Assembly: GCA_022749755.1 (NCBI GenBank)
Contig: CM040440.1
Location: 20,509,269-20,573,268 of the forward strand
Length of the DNA: 64,000 bases
Direction: 5' to 3'
Source: Azadirachta indica
Lineage: Eukaryota > Streptophyta > Magnoliopsida > Sapindales > Meliaceae
Shown one piece after another: positions 1 to 12,100 of the stretch. Position numbers and translations under genes: made by a program. A model generated the notes under the pieces. That model searched no databases, was not told the DNA's origin, and was given only the letters and a program-made list of their open reading frames with translations. Numbering within the stretch: position 1 is the first letter of the stretch; each line of letters begins with the position of its first letter.

Positions 1-26
1 ATAAATTAGACACTTTTTCTTTTTTG

Positions 27-64
<38 letters not shown>

Positions 65-487
65 TCCCACAAGGGGTCTGGAAAGAGAGAGAATAAATAG
101 GTAAGCACACAACCAACTCTCCCAAAAAGCTGGCATCCAATCCTTAATATAAAAGCAAAACTTCTAAATCAATCATATGTAGTACACGTCCGCCCACCCC
201 ATCTTTATTATTATCCTTTGGGTCAAAGCAGATTACAATATACAGCATTCACACTGAGAGTTCTGAATTTAACACTATACCCTTGAGACACAATTGTTCG
301 TACCCTGTATCCTGATCAATCTAATCTGTACATGGGCTAGCTAATATGCTAACCACAAAGAACCAGTTTTATCAACATTGCAGACTAATATTACTAATCT
401 CAAATGTATATATGTATTTATGCATATCACATGCTCACTAATTAGGTACAGAGAAATGAAACTAAACATAAAAGGGAATGGTAAAGA
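1..487. other. 3' flank of the F-box/kelch gene
   Basis: No gene is visible. The stretch holds a (TA)n run at about 38-60 and ordinary AT-rich sequence. It probably contains the 3' UTR and polyadenylation region of the minus-strand gene that ends at 488, but I could not fix a cleavage site. Confidence 0.5.
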
Positions 488-1501
488 CTACAGCCGAACC
501 GTGCACATAACTGCAGTACCAAAATCCAACGGTTGAGGAATCGGTGGCTTTGTATAGAGGCATCTCCATGTCTTCTTCCTAGGATGGTAGATTTGGATAA
601 ACAGGCTTCCTGCTCTCTTATGAAGTTGTGACCGTCCGGTTTCTGTTAGATCTGATGCTTTTAAATGAGTCATTACATGTAACTCCCCATCTAACACAAT
701 GAAACCCAGGGATTTCTTGCAGGGAAGTTTTCTTGGGATAGTAGTCTCCATTTTCCATCTGTTTGAATCCATGTCATACCTGTATGGCATAAACATGAAG
801 CATGTGATTGATTCTCCTCGTCCAGTACTTCACATGAACATCGTATTGAACCATCACCAAAATTGAATAAATAGACAAGTTTCCACAAAAGCAACAACTT
901 CAAAAGGCACAATTTTGTAGTTGCAGCAAGCTTAACTGAACCACAGGCCTTATTAGACAAAGCAAAAACAAGTTACAAAATATAATCAATTGTCCCCCAA
1001 AACTCTGCATTTCCTTGCCTTTTCAAAGAGCAACCCTCAATAATGTAATAATTTTGATTGTAATAAAAAAGTAGACATAACATGATCAATGATTCAATGG
1101 GCTATACAGGAGACATAAACAATCTGCCCCAATGAAGTCATCCCTGAGAGGAGCTCCTGGAATAAGGTAACTGTTCCTAAAGGATAGGGTATTCAATCAC
1201 CAACAAAATCAGAGAATACTGACTGTTTGAAATATTACTTGCTATTTTGACTGTAATGTTATGTAAATATGTCCCCTAAATCAAACAAAATTCATATAGT
1301 ATTTCAATTTCAGCAGCCTTCTCTCAATTCCATTTTACAACATTCTGGTATTTCTAAAAGAGATGATAACCCTCAAGAAATATCAGTCTATACGACAAAA
1401 AGGAATACCAACCAAACAAACAGATTCAGCGTTAAGATTCTATGGTGTAGAAACATTTTCATATTTAATTAATCATTTTCTATGTAGACACCAAAGCCGT
1501 T

Positions 1502-1560
<59 letters not shown>

Positions 1561-3701
1561 CCACAAGTGATGTATATGGCTAATAAAATCACAACGGTAG
1601 CAAAGTTTCACTAAAACGCCAAATTGTCAAAACACCAAATTATGTATTAAAATTCTTCAATAGGAGATCTAGTTTAAAACATCCTAACAAATTTCTGAAT
1701 GTTCCTAAGAATCAAGAAGTTGTGTGTAAGTTGTAGAGCTAAACCAAAAATACCCACATAACCTCCAAGTTGACCACTTTCACACAGTTAAGTCACAATT
1801 TTCAATTTTCCAAGAAAAATCAAACGTGTTAGGCCTCACTTAGAGCCAAACTAGGATAGAAAGCTTAGTCAGCAATAACCAATCTGGTCCATAGTGAAAC
1901 AGAGGCACTTTCTCATACTTGTCTCAAGCCAAGCTGTGAATGAAAGAAAAGCCCAAAAATCCAGACAGAGCATTTTATCAATAAATGAATTACTTCAACC
2001 AGGTAGAACCATGCACATATAAGAGACCATGCAAAACAACCTAATGTCAAATGAAACTGAAACAGTGTAATAGCTAATAGATAGCCAAACCAGAACACAG
2101 ACACACGCCAAAAAAGGAAAACAGAAAGAAAATGTCCAATGCACCATAGAGAAACAGAGTCAGCAAACAACATGAATGACACCGTAAATGATTGTTACTC
2201 ATATATCCATAGAAAAATAAATAACAACAATAATAGAAATAAGGCAGATGAAACTAAACTGCAGTCAATTCATTAATGCCAACAAAGCCAATAAAGATTA
2301 AAGTGCACATTTATTTCTGTGCACAACAATGTCTATTGCCAATCACTGCAGCACTGCAGCCATTGTTTTATGATAAAAAGTCAATTGAGATTCTTAATTT
2401 ACAGGCTACCTACGCCAGCACAACAGCTATAAGCAAACACACAATATGCTAGCCTGAAGCATAAAAGATACTTGTTATTAAATGCACTATCCTAATAGCC
2501 AATTCCATATACTTGAATAACAATTTTCACTTTCAAAACAAGTTTAACCAAACGGCAGCCAAATCAAACTAAACCAGTGCATATTACACAAAGCAAAAAC
2601 AACCCACGATCCGCTTAGAGGCATTTACCAATATAATTAAACAAAACACCACATAAAATTAAAATAAATCCTTTCACAATTTAAACACTGAAAAAGATAT
2701 AGAAGTTACCTCAAGATATCAAACTTGTCCAACATAAAAACTCCAGGCCTTCCCCTATTTTCATCCTCCATAACCACAATCTTCCCAAACCGCGGCCTCT
2801 CCCCTCCTCCCCACATGTCACCAACCTCCCTCCACGTCCCCCAACCACCGCTACCACCATTCTTCTTCAGTTCCATCACGACCGCATCCCTATAGTACTC
2901 GTCTACAGGAAACACTCCCGAAACCGTCCTCGACTCTCCGTATCCGCCCATCACCCAGAACTCACCACTCTCCTCTGCCAAAAATCCCACGCATCCGGCC
3001 CTAAACCTCGGCAACCCATTCATGGGTACCCACTCGTTTTTTGCCACGTCATACCTCTCGACAGAACTTATCCTACTCCCCGCCGCTGCGAACAAGCTAT
3101 GCCTCGACCCACCACCAGCAACAATTATCTGATTCAGACTCCTTACCGCCACACAAGCGAAGCTCCCGCGGGGAGAAATCATCGGCGCTATCCGCTCCCA
3201 CGAGAAAGTGACGAAATTGAATCGGAAGGCCGAGTCGGAAGGAATGGGGCGGTCCAGGGGGAATGAACGGGCATCGAAGTGGGACCCACCAAGGAGGTAG
3301 ATGTAAGGCCCAAGGAAAATTGAAGTGAAGTTACAGAGACTGTAAGTGGAAGGGTTGCAAGGGAGGGGAGGAAGTGGACGCCAAGCAAGATTAGCCGCGT
3401 CGAAAAGAAAAGGAGAGGAAATCGAAGGATCTTGAGGGAATATGCAGAGAAGGTGTGACTGGGAAGAGAATTTGAGGCGGTCGAATATTAGGGATTTTGA
3501 TGAGAAGAAGAGGAACCACGATTTGCAAGTCGGTTTGAGCCTCGACTGGTGCGAGTAAGGAACGAATGAGAGGATTACTGATGCGACATCGTTCGGAAGG
3601 CCTGGTATTAGGGTTACGGTTTCACCGACTGCCGCTAATTGCTGCTGCCTCGACCATGATGGCGGCATCTGCGTCTCTTTCCGTGAATCAATTAGCTCCA
3701 A
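488..3701 (-). CDS. F-box/kelch-repeat protein, OR23-like
   Basis: Two coding exons on the minus strand, 3701-2710 and 779-488, are joined by a 1,930-nt phase-2 intron (donor AG|GTAACT, acceptor CATACAG|G) and encode 427 residues. An F-box lies at about residues 32-72 (LPNDVASVILSFVPYSHQS, then a basic/aromatic helix ending CKSWFLFFSS). Kelch-type blades follow, with motifs such as YLLGGSHFD, IIVAGGGSRH, VERYDVAKNEWVPM and FWVMGGYG. The splice reads FDILR-YDMDSNRWKM, a natural kelch blade, which supports the junction. F-box proteins of this kind recruit substrates to SCF ubiquitin ligases through the kelch propeller; the substrate is unknown. Length and layout fit the plant OR23 family, named from memory. 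The start is the first in-frame ATG; another in-frame Met lies 11 codons downstream. Upstream, the gene is divergent from the myosin gene. Confidence 0.85.
1501..1557. repeat. Compound (TG)n(AG)n microsatellite in the OR23-like intron
   Basis: Thirteen TG units are followed directly by about fifteen AG units. The run lies inside the single intron of the F-box/kelch gene. Confidence 0.97.
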
Positions 3702-6043
3702 TTACATGTATTTATCTACGTAGAAAACGCGCTTAATTGGCTAGGCTTTATCTTGCGACGCAAGCTTTCGCTTTCGCTTTTCGCTTTCACAGTTTCACTC
3801 TCCTTTCTCAGATGCGGGAAAAGTAACGACCTTTTTATTTGTTCTAAAAGTCCAGAGAGTACAGATGTTTAACACGTGGCGTGGTTTTGTGATGAGATGA
3901 TGACTGTTAACTGGATAGAGAAGGCTGGGGAGTGTGATCAGTGTAATTAAGAGAGAGTACACGTGTCCGGACAGATATTAATGTGTCTTTATACGACCTC
4001 GTTTTGCACACTTCCGTATCTGTCTTCCTAACCCGTTACTCTTGGTTGTAATTATCATTTTAATTTTCCTGAAATCTAATTATCTAATACATAACGCTTA
4101 TCCGTTCCATGTTTCTCAAAAGTACTCTCCCTTTTATTGTTAAGCTGAAAATTTATATTTATTTATTGTTCTAATAATATTTGTATACAAAAAGAAATCA
4201 GAGTTGATAATGTTATAAAATAATATTTTGCTAACCCAAAATTAAATAAAGGTATGACCGTAGATGGACCCAACTTTTGTTTGTATTAGGCTACGCTCTA
4301 ACCAAACATTTATCTACAATTAACATGCCACTTTTATTTACGTAAAGGTGTTCTTCTGGCTACCTAATAGTCGTTCGTTTGACAGCCTCTCATCAGTCTC
4401 AACTATCAAAATTGAAGGATTAAATTTAAAAAAAAAATGTTCATAATTTACTTGTCTAATGCTTAATATTCATACAGAGGATTATATTTAATATATATAT
4501 ATATATATAACAACTTATTAGCGTATGATTGGTTTGAATTTTATATTAATTAAAAGAGTTTTCATAATATCAAATATCCTTTTAATTTTTTTTTAGTATT
4601 GTTTGGTTGGCATTACAGAGGATTTTTAAAAATTCAAAATCTAAAGTTGTTGGTCTTGATTATAGAGTTTTTTGAATTAAATTTGTCTAAAATATGTTTA
4701 TTATTTTAATAATTTTAAGTTATTTCTTTATAATATAATATCAAAAGTTTATTTATTAAAATAATTATACAATTTTTTAAAAAAAATTATTTGTAACAAT
4801 TATTAATCAATTTTTGTTAACAATTCTACTTATAAAATTTATAAATGTAAAGGGATTGTTTAAAGAAATTTTACATGAGAAGTTATAGTAAATAATCCCT
4901 TGGTATCATACTATTCTTCTATTAACTTTCCCATATAAGCTCTTACATAAAAAAAAAAATATATAATTTTTTATTTTTTATTTTATATTTTACCGTTTAT
5001 TTATTTGAAAAAATTAAATAAAATTTCATTTAAATTGCAATCTTTTTTTGTTTAATAATGGATAGGTCTCTTTGTTTCGACAAAATAATAAATAAAAATA
5101 TATTTTAATTATTTTAATAGATAATTTTTCTTTGTGTTTATTGTTATTTTATTTTAGATAAATTTTTATTCATAAATCTATTTGTTACAAATGATTAAAA
5201 CGTGTCTTTATTTATTATTTTTTATAATTCATGGACATCTATACGTGTCCTTTAAAAATATGTGTATAAATAAAAACAAAAAAAAATGTAAGAAAAGAAT
5301 AGAGAGAAAGTTTGTGTTTTTTAAAAGTTGTATTTTAAATTTTGTGTTCTTTGTGAGAGGGAAAATAAAAAAAAAAAGAGAGAATGAGTATGAAAAAGAT
5401 GAAAATGAAAGAGATTAAATTATCATAACATTACTGGTAGTTTAAAAAAACAATTTTTTTCTTTTATATAATAAATTTAATTTATTCTATTTTTAATTTA
5501 ATCATTTGGGCCTCTACTTTACGGGTAATAACGGCTGGACAATTCGACATGGCTCACTCGACACAACAAGTCACACAAATCTTTTGGATAAAAACTGAAC
5601 CTTTTAGTGCAGAAATTTAATAAAAATTAAAAATAATAATAATAATAATAATAAAGGGCCGTTACTTGCCAAACAAGAATGCAAATGAAAATCTGTATTG
5701 AATTTTTGAGTCTCTGTTTCCCAATTTTCCGCCAAAATCGTGTCTCAAAGAGAGAGCCACAAGCATCTCTCAGAAATGGCGAAAACAAAGGGTGTTCGAT
5801 CGATGTTCACTCCTCTAACAAATCGACACGCACAACACAACGCCAAACGAAGGCCAGCTAAGAAAGAAAAGCAAAAAAAAAAAAAAAAAAAAAACTTTCA
5901 CTCACTCTTCTGAGATTTTCTATTCTCACATCTAATCCTCGTTAATTGTTTAATTTTCCAGAATTTTATTTTATTCTTTTTTATATCAATGCCGTTTACG
6001 CGCCATCATTGCGGCTGCTTCCGTTAGAATTTTTCTGATCTTG
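3702..6043. other. Divergent intergenic region between the OR23-like and myosin genes
   Basis: This 2.3-kb AT-rich spacer sits between two divergent genes, so it should hold both promoters. Its ends are less AT-rich than its middle (about 4,400-5,500), which contains poly-A/T runs, a (TA)n run near 4,490-4,508 and an ATAATA run near 5,630-5,655. The only long reading frame here, at 5,182-5,418, is lysine-rich low-complexity sequence and is not called as a gene. A poly-A run at about 5,873-5,894 precedes the probable myosin leader. Confidence 0.6.
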
Positions 6044-6167
6044 ATGGAACTTTGGTTCTTTGGAGATGGTTGAATTGACGCGAGAGTTCAATTTTGTTTA
6101 TTGGATTCAGTCTCATTACGTTCAGGAGGAGGAAGAGGAGGAGGTTCATCTAGCTGCACTTCATTGA
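6044..6167 (+). promoter_or_regulatory. Two overlapping upstream ORFs in the probable myosin 5' leader
   Basis: One ATG at 6044 opens a 9-residue frame that stops at 6071-6073. A second ATG at 6066 opens a 33-residue frame (starting MVELTREFNFVYW, with a run of glutamates) that stops at 6165-6167, eight bases before the myosin ATG at 6176. If the leader begins upstream of 6044, both would be scanned first and could lower myosin translation. Leader extent is inferred, not shown. Confidence 0.5.
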
Positions 6168-6175
6168 GAATCAGA

Positions 6176-9100
6176 ATGGTACGCTAATTTGTTTCGCCCT
6201 CTCTCAAAATTATTCGAACTTGGCTAGGTTTACAGTCATGTTATTGTTTTAGAAGATCAAGAACCAGCAATGTAATTAGCCAGCTTGTAGCTTTAATTGC
6301 GCAAGCAAATAATGTACTAGGATGCTAGAGCAAATTAGACAATTTATTATTTCAAGCCGCTGGAGTGTAATTTGTGAGGTTGAATTAATTTTAGGATAGA
6401 AATATATTGCCTTTTGAAATATGTGTCTCTCCCAGGGAATAACAGTGGTCAGCTGAAACCTTGTAACAATGAGGTGTTTGGACATTCGGGTTCTTGTAAC
6501 CTCAATAAGTAGACAAATTCATGATTTCTTTAATATGTAGACTGTATGGTTTATGAGCTTGATAGTTTGGTTGATGTTACGATACTTTTAATTTAAGCAA
6601 TAGTTTGATGGGTGGGTTCTTTATAACAATGCCCATTGGGAATTTGTTTTTGATAATTAGAAGCTGAAGCATGAGATCTTTTAGTCATCTATGATGCCGG
6701 ACTTTATTATCTATATATCTGCAAGTGACAACTAATGCATGCAAATATTTGTGCATATAAATAACTCATTTTTTCTTTTCGGCAATTGCCATTCATATTT
6801 CAGTAAGTTGGTTTGATTCATTTAAGTTCTTATTAAACTCTAAATTTTTTTACTTTTGCAGCAAAGTGAAGAAAACATTGTGGCTGGTACTCATGTCTGG
6901 GTTGAAGATCCAGAGTCAGCTTTTGTAGATGGACTTGTTTTTAACATCAAAGGAGAGGAAGCTGAGATTCAAACGAGCAATGGGAAGAGGGTAAAAACAT
7001 TTCAAACATGCAATTACAGTCCTAATCTACTGGGCTCTTAAATTGATCTTATAACTGTCTTCACTCCAATGTTTTCTTCTATATGTTATCTTGTTGGTGT
7101 CTGGTATGCATGATTTAAGAATTAAAATAATTGACCTCCAAGGTGTTGGCAATAGGATCCAAACTTAGGCTGTGAGGCATCTGAACCAAGTTGCAGATCT
7201 GTTATATGCAAAAGGGACAGACAAACTATTGACACTTCTACCATGACATTGGTTGTGTGATTTAGGGTCCCTGCGTTCTGTTCTTTTGGGTGTCGTTGGG
7301 TCGTTCCTTGTTCTTCTTTTAGTACTTTTGGCCAGTTGGTGGGGAGTTAGGAGGAACAGCAATACTGTTGCTTGAATGCAGTCCCTGAAATTTTTATTAT
7401 GAAGACAAATCTCAGATTCAAGATAGTCTTGCCTAAGACTTTGTTTTCCTTGCTATCACTTCATTTCTGTAACTATTGTGTTTCGTTTTATCTTTCTTAT
7501 TCTCTCTTTGTTTATTATTATAGGATTTGAATCTTTGGCTGCTTTGGGTAACGATTCTTTCTTTTGTCAATTTGACCAGGTCGTTATAAAAGTATCAAAA
7601 GTATATCCAAAGGACACAGAAGCTCCTCCTGGAGGAGTTGATGACATGACTAAGCTGTCTTATTTGCATGAGCCTGCAGTCCTGCACAATTTGGCAACCA
7701 GATATGAAATCAATGAAATTTATGTGAGATTGATTCACTTTTGGTTTTCTCTTGTCTGATTAATTACTACAACTGTAGCCGGCTTTATTCTGACTTTTTA
7801 ACATCATACAGTCCTACACTGGAAACATTCTGATTGCCCTCAACCCATTTCAAGCACTGTCACATTTATATGACACTTATGTGATGGAACGATACACAGG
7901 AGTACCACTTGGAGAGAGGAACCCTCATGTTTTTGCTATTGCTGATGCTGCATATAGGTGATCATGTAACCATTTGTTTTCTCATTACTTTGCTTCCAAA
8001 TGTCATCGAAATATTCAGCAAAGTTTCATAAATTCGAACAGAGCAATGATCAATGAAGGAAAAAGCAATTCTATACTGGTCAGTGGGGAAAGTGGGGCTG
8101 GTAAGACTGAGACCACAAAAATGATTATGCGTTATCTTGCATACTTGGGTGGCCGTACTGCAGTTGAAGGACGGACTGTTGAACAACAAGTTTTAGAAGT
8201 AAGCTGTGTACATTTTTTATCTCATTTGAAAAGAAAATTAATTTCTCAAGGTCTATGTGCAGATGCACTTTAGGCAAAGAATCAAGTAATGCCACAATTT
8301 TTTGGGAGATGCTTAATTTTATTAGCTGTCCATATATCTCTAACTTGGGCAGGATTGTCTTTGTGGAGACTATAATATTCATGTGATGTTTCCTTAGAAT
8401 CTGGACAGACATAGATATATATGTTGGAGAGTTTGACATGGCAAACAAACTTTATGTGCATATAAACTTGTTTTTTGGTTTGTGCACTTAGTTGCATTCA
8501 CATTGCTAACTTGGATATAATTGTTTATAAGTTAACTAATAATATTTAGTGTGATGTTGCCTTGGAGTTATGAACACAGACATGGACCTATTTTGGGTTA
8601 GATTTTGACATGGAAAATACTTCTAATGTGGCATGTTATTGTTATGTGGTTGGCACATAAATTTCTGAGGAATGGCAGACACGCAAATGCCTTGTCCCAT
8701 TTTAAGAATACGGATTTTCTAACTGGATTAAGAGCATACTCCTAGATTTATTCTTTAAGACTTTGTTTGTCAACTTAGCCAACAGGAACTTAGAATGGAA
8801 TTCTCAATACATAGTTGCCATTATTCTTTAATTAACTCCTTTTCTTTTTCTAAAGAAATTCCTGTTGACATTGAAACTGCAGTTTGGCTTTGTTTTTCCA
8901 AGAGGCCTTCTTACTTTGATTTTTAACTTGTACGCATCTAAATTTGTGTGCTAATTGGTTTGATGCAGTCAAATCCAGTTCTTGAAGCATTTGGCAATGC
9001 AAAAACAGTTAAAAATAATAACTCCAGGTATGAAAAGTGATTCCATTTCTATGTTTTGATGTATACAAAAATTAGTGAACTCATTCTCATTGCCATTTTT

Positions 9101-12100
9101 GTAATTAGCTGTATTTTGATCTCACAAAGCAAAGGGCTTTTACATCTATAAACACAATCTGGTTTATGTGTTCTACTCAATACTTACAAGCTTTAGTAAT
9201 GTACAGCATAATTTACTTAGAAAATGAAGCTAGCGATAAGTCATACACCAAGTCTCTAACCACATGAATTTTTTCTCAATTGTAAGGGGGGATGAGTTGA
9301 CTTCATTAACTCTCTTGCTTAGTCATGTAGTTAGAGATATCGCTTTCGTAAATTTTCTTTGCAGTTTGTGACTACCGACATTTGTGCAGTCGTTTTGGGA
9401 AATTTGTTGAGATTCAATTTGATAAGCACGGAAGAATATCAGGGGCAGCCATCAGAACCTATCTTCTAGAGAAATCTCGTGTTTGCCAAATTTCAGATCC
9501 TGAGCGCAATTATCACTGTTTTTATCTTCTCTGTGCAGCACCACCAGAGGTGGTATCTTCACCTGATATTCAATTCGTCTCTCTCCTTATTTCTTGAGCA
9601 AGTTTCTTAAAGGTTTAGTCAAGTCACATCATTCCAGCTAACAGATTTAAGTCTTCAGGATGTTGAGCGATATAAACTTGGAGACCCCAAGTCATTTCAC
9701 TATCTTAATCAATCCAACTGCTGTGAATTGGTTGGCGTAAATGACGCTCATGATTATCTTGCTACTAGGAGAGCTATGGATATTATTGGAATAAGTCAGA
9801 CGGAGCAGGTTTGGCCTCAATTGTTGATTTTAACATACATTTCTGCAATCAAGAAATAATGTTTTCATCTCTGTCCCTCTCTTTCTCCTTCTGTTTCTCT
9901 CAGGATGCAATTTTTAGAGTTGTGGCCGCGATTCTTCATCTAGGTAATGTTGATTTTGCTAAGGGGGATGAAGATTCATCAGTTGTCAAAGATGGTGAAT
10001 CAAAATTCCATCTTCAAATGACAGCGGAGCTTCTTATGTATGTTTGGAACCCAGATACTCTGGTGCTTTAGTATTTATTTTGCATGTTTGTGCTGTGATA
10101 TTAATTTATCTGATCCTTAGTTCAGGTGTGATGCTCATGCTCTGGAAGACGCACTATGTAAACGTGTAATGATCACCCGAGAAGAAATTATCAAAAGAAG
10201 TCTTGATCCTGTTGGTGCAACAGTTAACAGGGATGGTCTTGCCAAGACGATATATTCCCGCTTGTTTGACTGGTAAATACTATCTTCTGGATCACTGTTC
10301 AAGGTTTCATAACTCATTTTAAACCAGAAATGTTTCGCACCTCGTGAAAAAGGATCTATTTACAACAGCATGAATTGTATATTATTTCCAGGTTGGTTGA
10401 TAAAATCAATGTCTCCATTGGGCAAGATCGTCATTCGAAATGTTTGATTGGGGTCCTTGACATTTATGGTTTTGAGAGCTTTGAAACTAACAGGTAGTGC
10501 TTGCATACATGTATCTCTCTCTCTGTCTCCCCGATCAGAGACACAAACGCCCAGATTGAAAAATAAATGTGACATAATTGTGAAGTGAAATTTTTTATTG
10601 GATTTGCCCACATCTTAGCGGCACATGTATTTTGACCTGAATAAAAATTGTTATTCTGTACAGTTTTGAGCAGCTTTGTATTAACTTAACAAACGAAAAG
10701 CTACAACAGCATTTCAACCAGGTACGAGGTTAGTCATATTTGACATCTTCAGATTTAACTCAATTTTGCAACCCATGATCTGGATGGTAATGTTGTCATT
10801 CAGCACGTTTTCAAGATGGACCAAAACGAATACAAAAAAGAGGATATTGAATGGAGCTACATCGAATTTGTTGATAACCAGGATGTGCTTGATCTTATTG
10901 AGAAGGTTTCATTCCCTTAAACTTTGTCATTGTTACTGAAACTTGTCAGGACTTATCTGCTTCTACTCTGTTGTGGACCTTCTGATCATTGTTCTTTACT
11001 GGTATTCCATGATGAAACAATATAAAGCAGGTGACTATCCATATGAGTGTCACATGGAGAGATGCCTAGTTCCATTCTATGCATTAGCAAAAACATGTTA
11101 GATCTCTATATTGTCAATCTCAGAGCATAAGTTTTACAACAAAAGAGTATGACAGCCTTGTTATTAAGTTTTTACAATACGTTTCTCATCTTGGAGCTTG
11201 AAGACTCATTGTTTTTCCCAAAACCAAGTTTGGAAGAAAGATGGCTTGGCTTTCTTGTGTTGTGACTTGTGGTGAGGGAAGGGTATATGGTTAAAACATC
11301 ACCAGCTTTACGTGTATTCTATAGGGAATTTCCATTTAACCAACTTTCTGAAACTAGAGCAAGGCCAGAACATCTGCCATGTGGAGTAGTTCATTTGGAC
11401 CTTAATGGTGAGCTCGAGTAAAATTAGAAGAATTCAAATGGCAAGTGATGTTACTCTTGGGGTGATACTGCAGGTCCTACTGGGTAATGACATGCAGTTG
11501 TGTACATGTTCTATCTCATGGGTCCTTGAATAGTTTTATGTAAACCCTGATAATCATCCATGGATCTGGATAATGACTATTAGTCTGTTATCATGTTGAT
11601 ATCCCGGCATCCCAGTTTATCTTATCTTATTGCTATGTTGTAATTTAGTCATTTTAAATGATAGTAATGATCTGCTGTTTTAGATTTTATACATACAGAT
11701 TTCTAATATATAGTGTTTTGGCAGAAACCAGGTGGGATCATTGCTTTACTTGATGAAGCATGGTATGAGAAAATCTCTTTGCTCTTATGGTTGAAATACA
11801 CAAAAATGAAAGGCTATGTTGTGCCTTTTTTTTTTCTGTGAAGCCATTATGTTTATTATTAACTTGCTGATTTAGAGAATAGTTTTTATTTTGCAGTATG
11901 TTTCCAAAGTCAAGTCATGAAACATTTTCACAAAAGCTTTTCCAGACATTCAAAGATCAGAAGCGCTTCATAAAGCCAAAATTGGCACGCTCAAGTTTTA
12001 CAATTGTTCATTATGCAGGAGAGGTAAATTGCGGTCCCAGTCTGCTGTGTATGATTTACTATTTTGTAATGCAAGTTGCTGATGCATTTTAGTAATATTA

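Noticed and set aside
3188..3388. 66-codon minus frame inside the F-box/kelch gene
   Set aside because: Shadow frame within the kelch coding exon.
5182..5418. 78-codon lysine-rich frame
   Set aside because: Low-complexity AT-rich sequence with long A-runs; no protein-like pattern.
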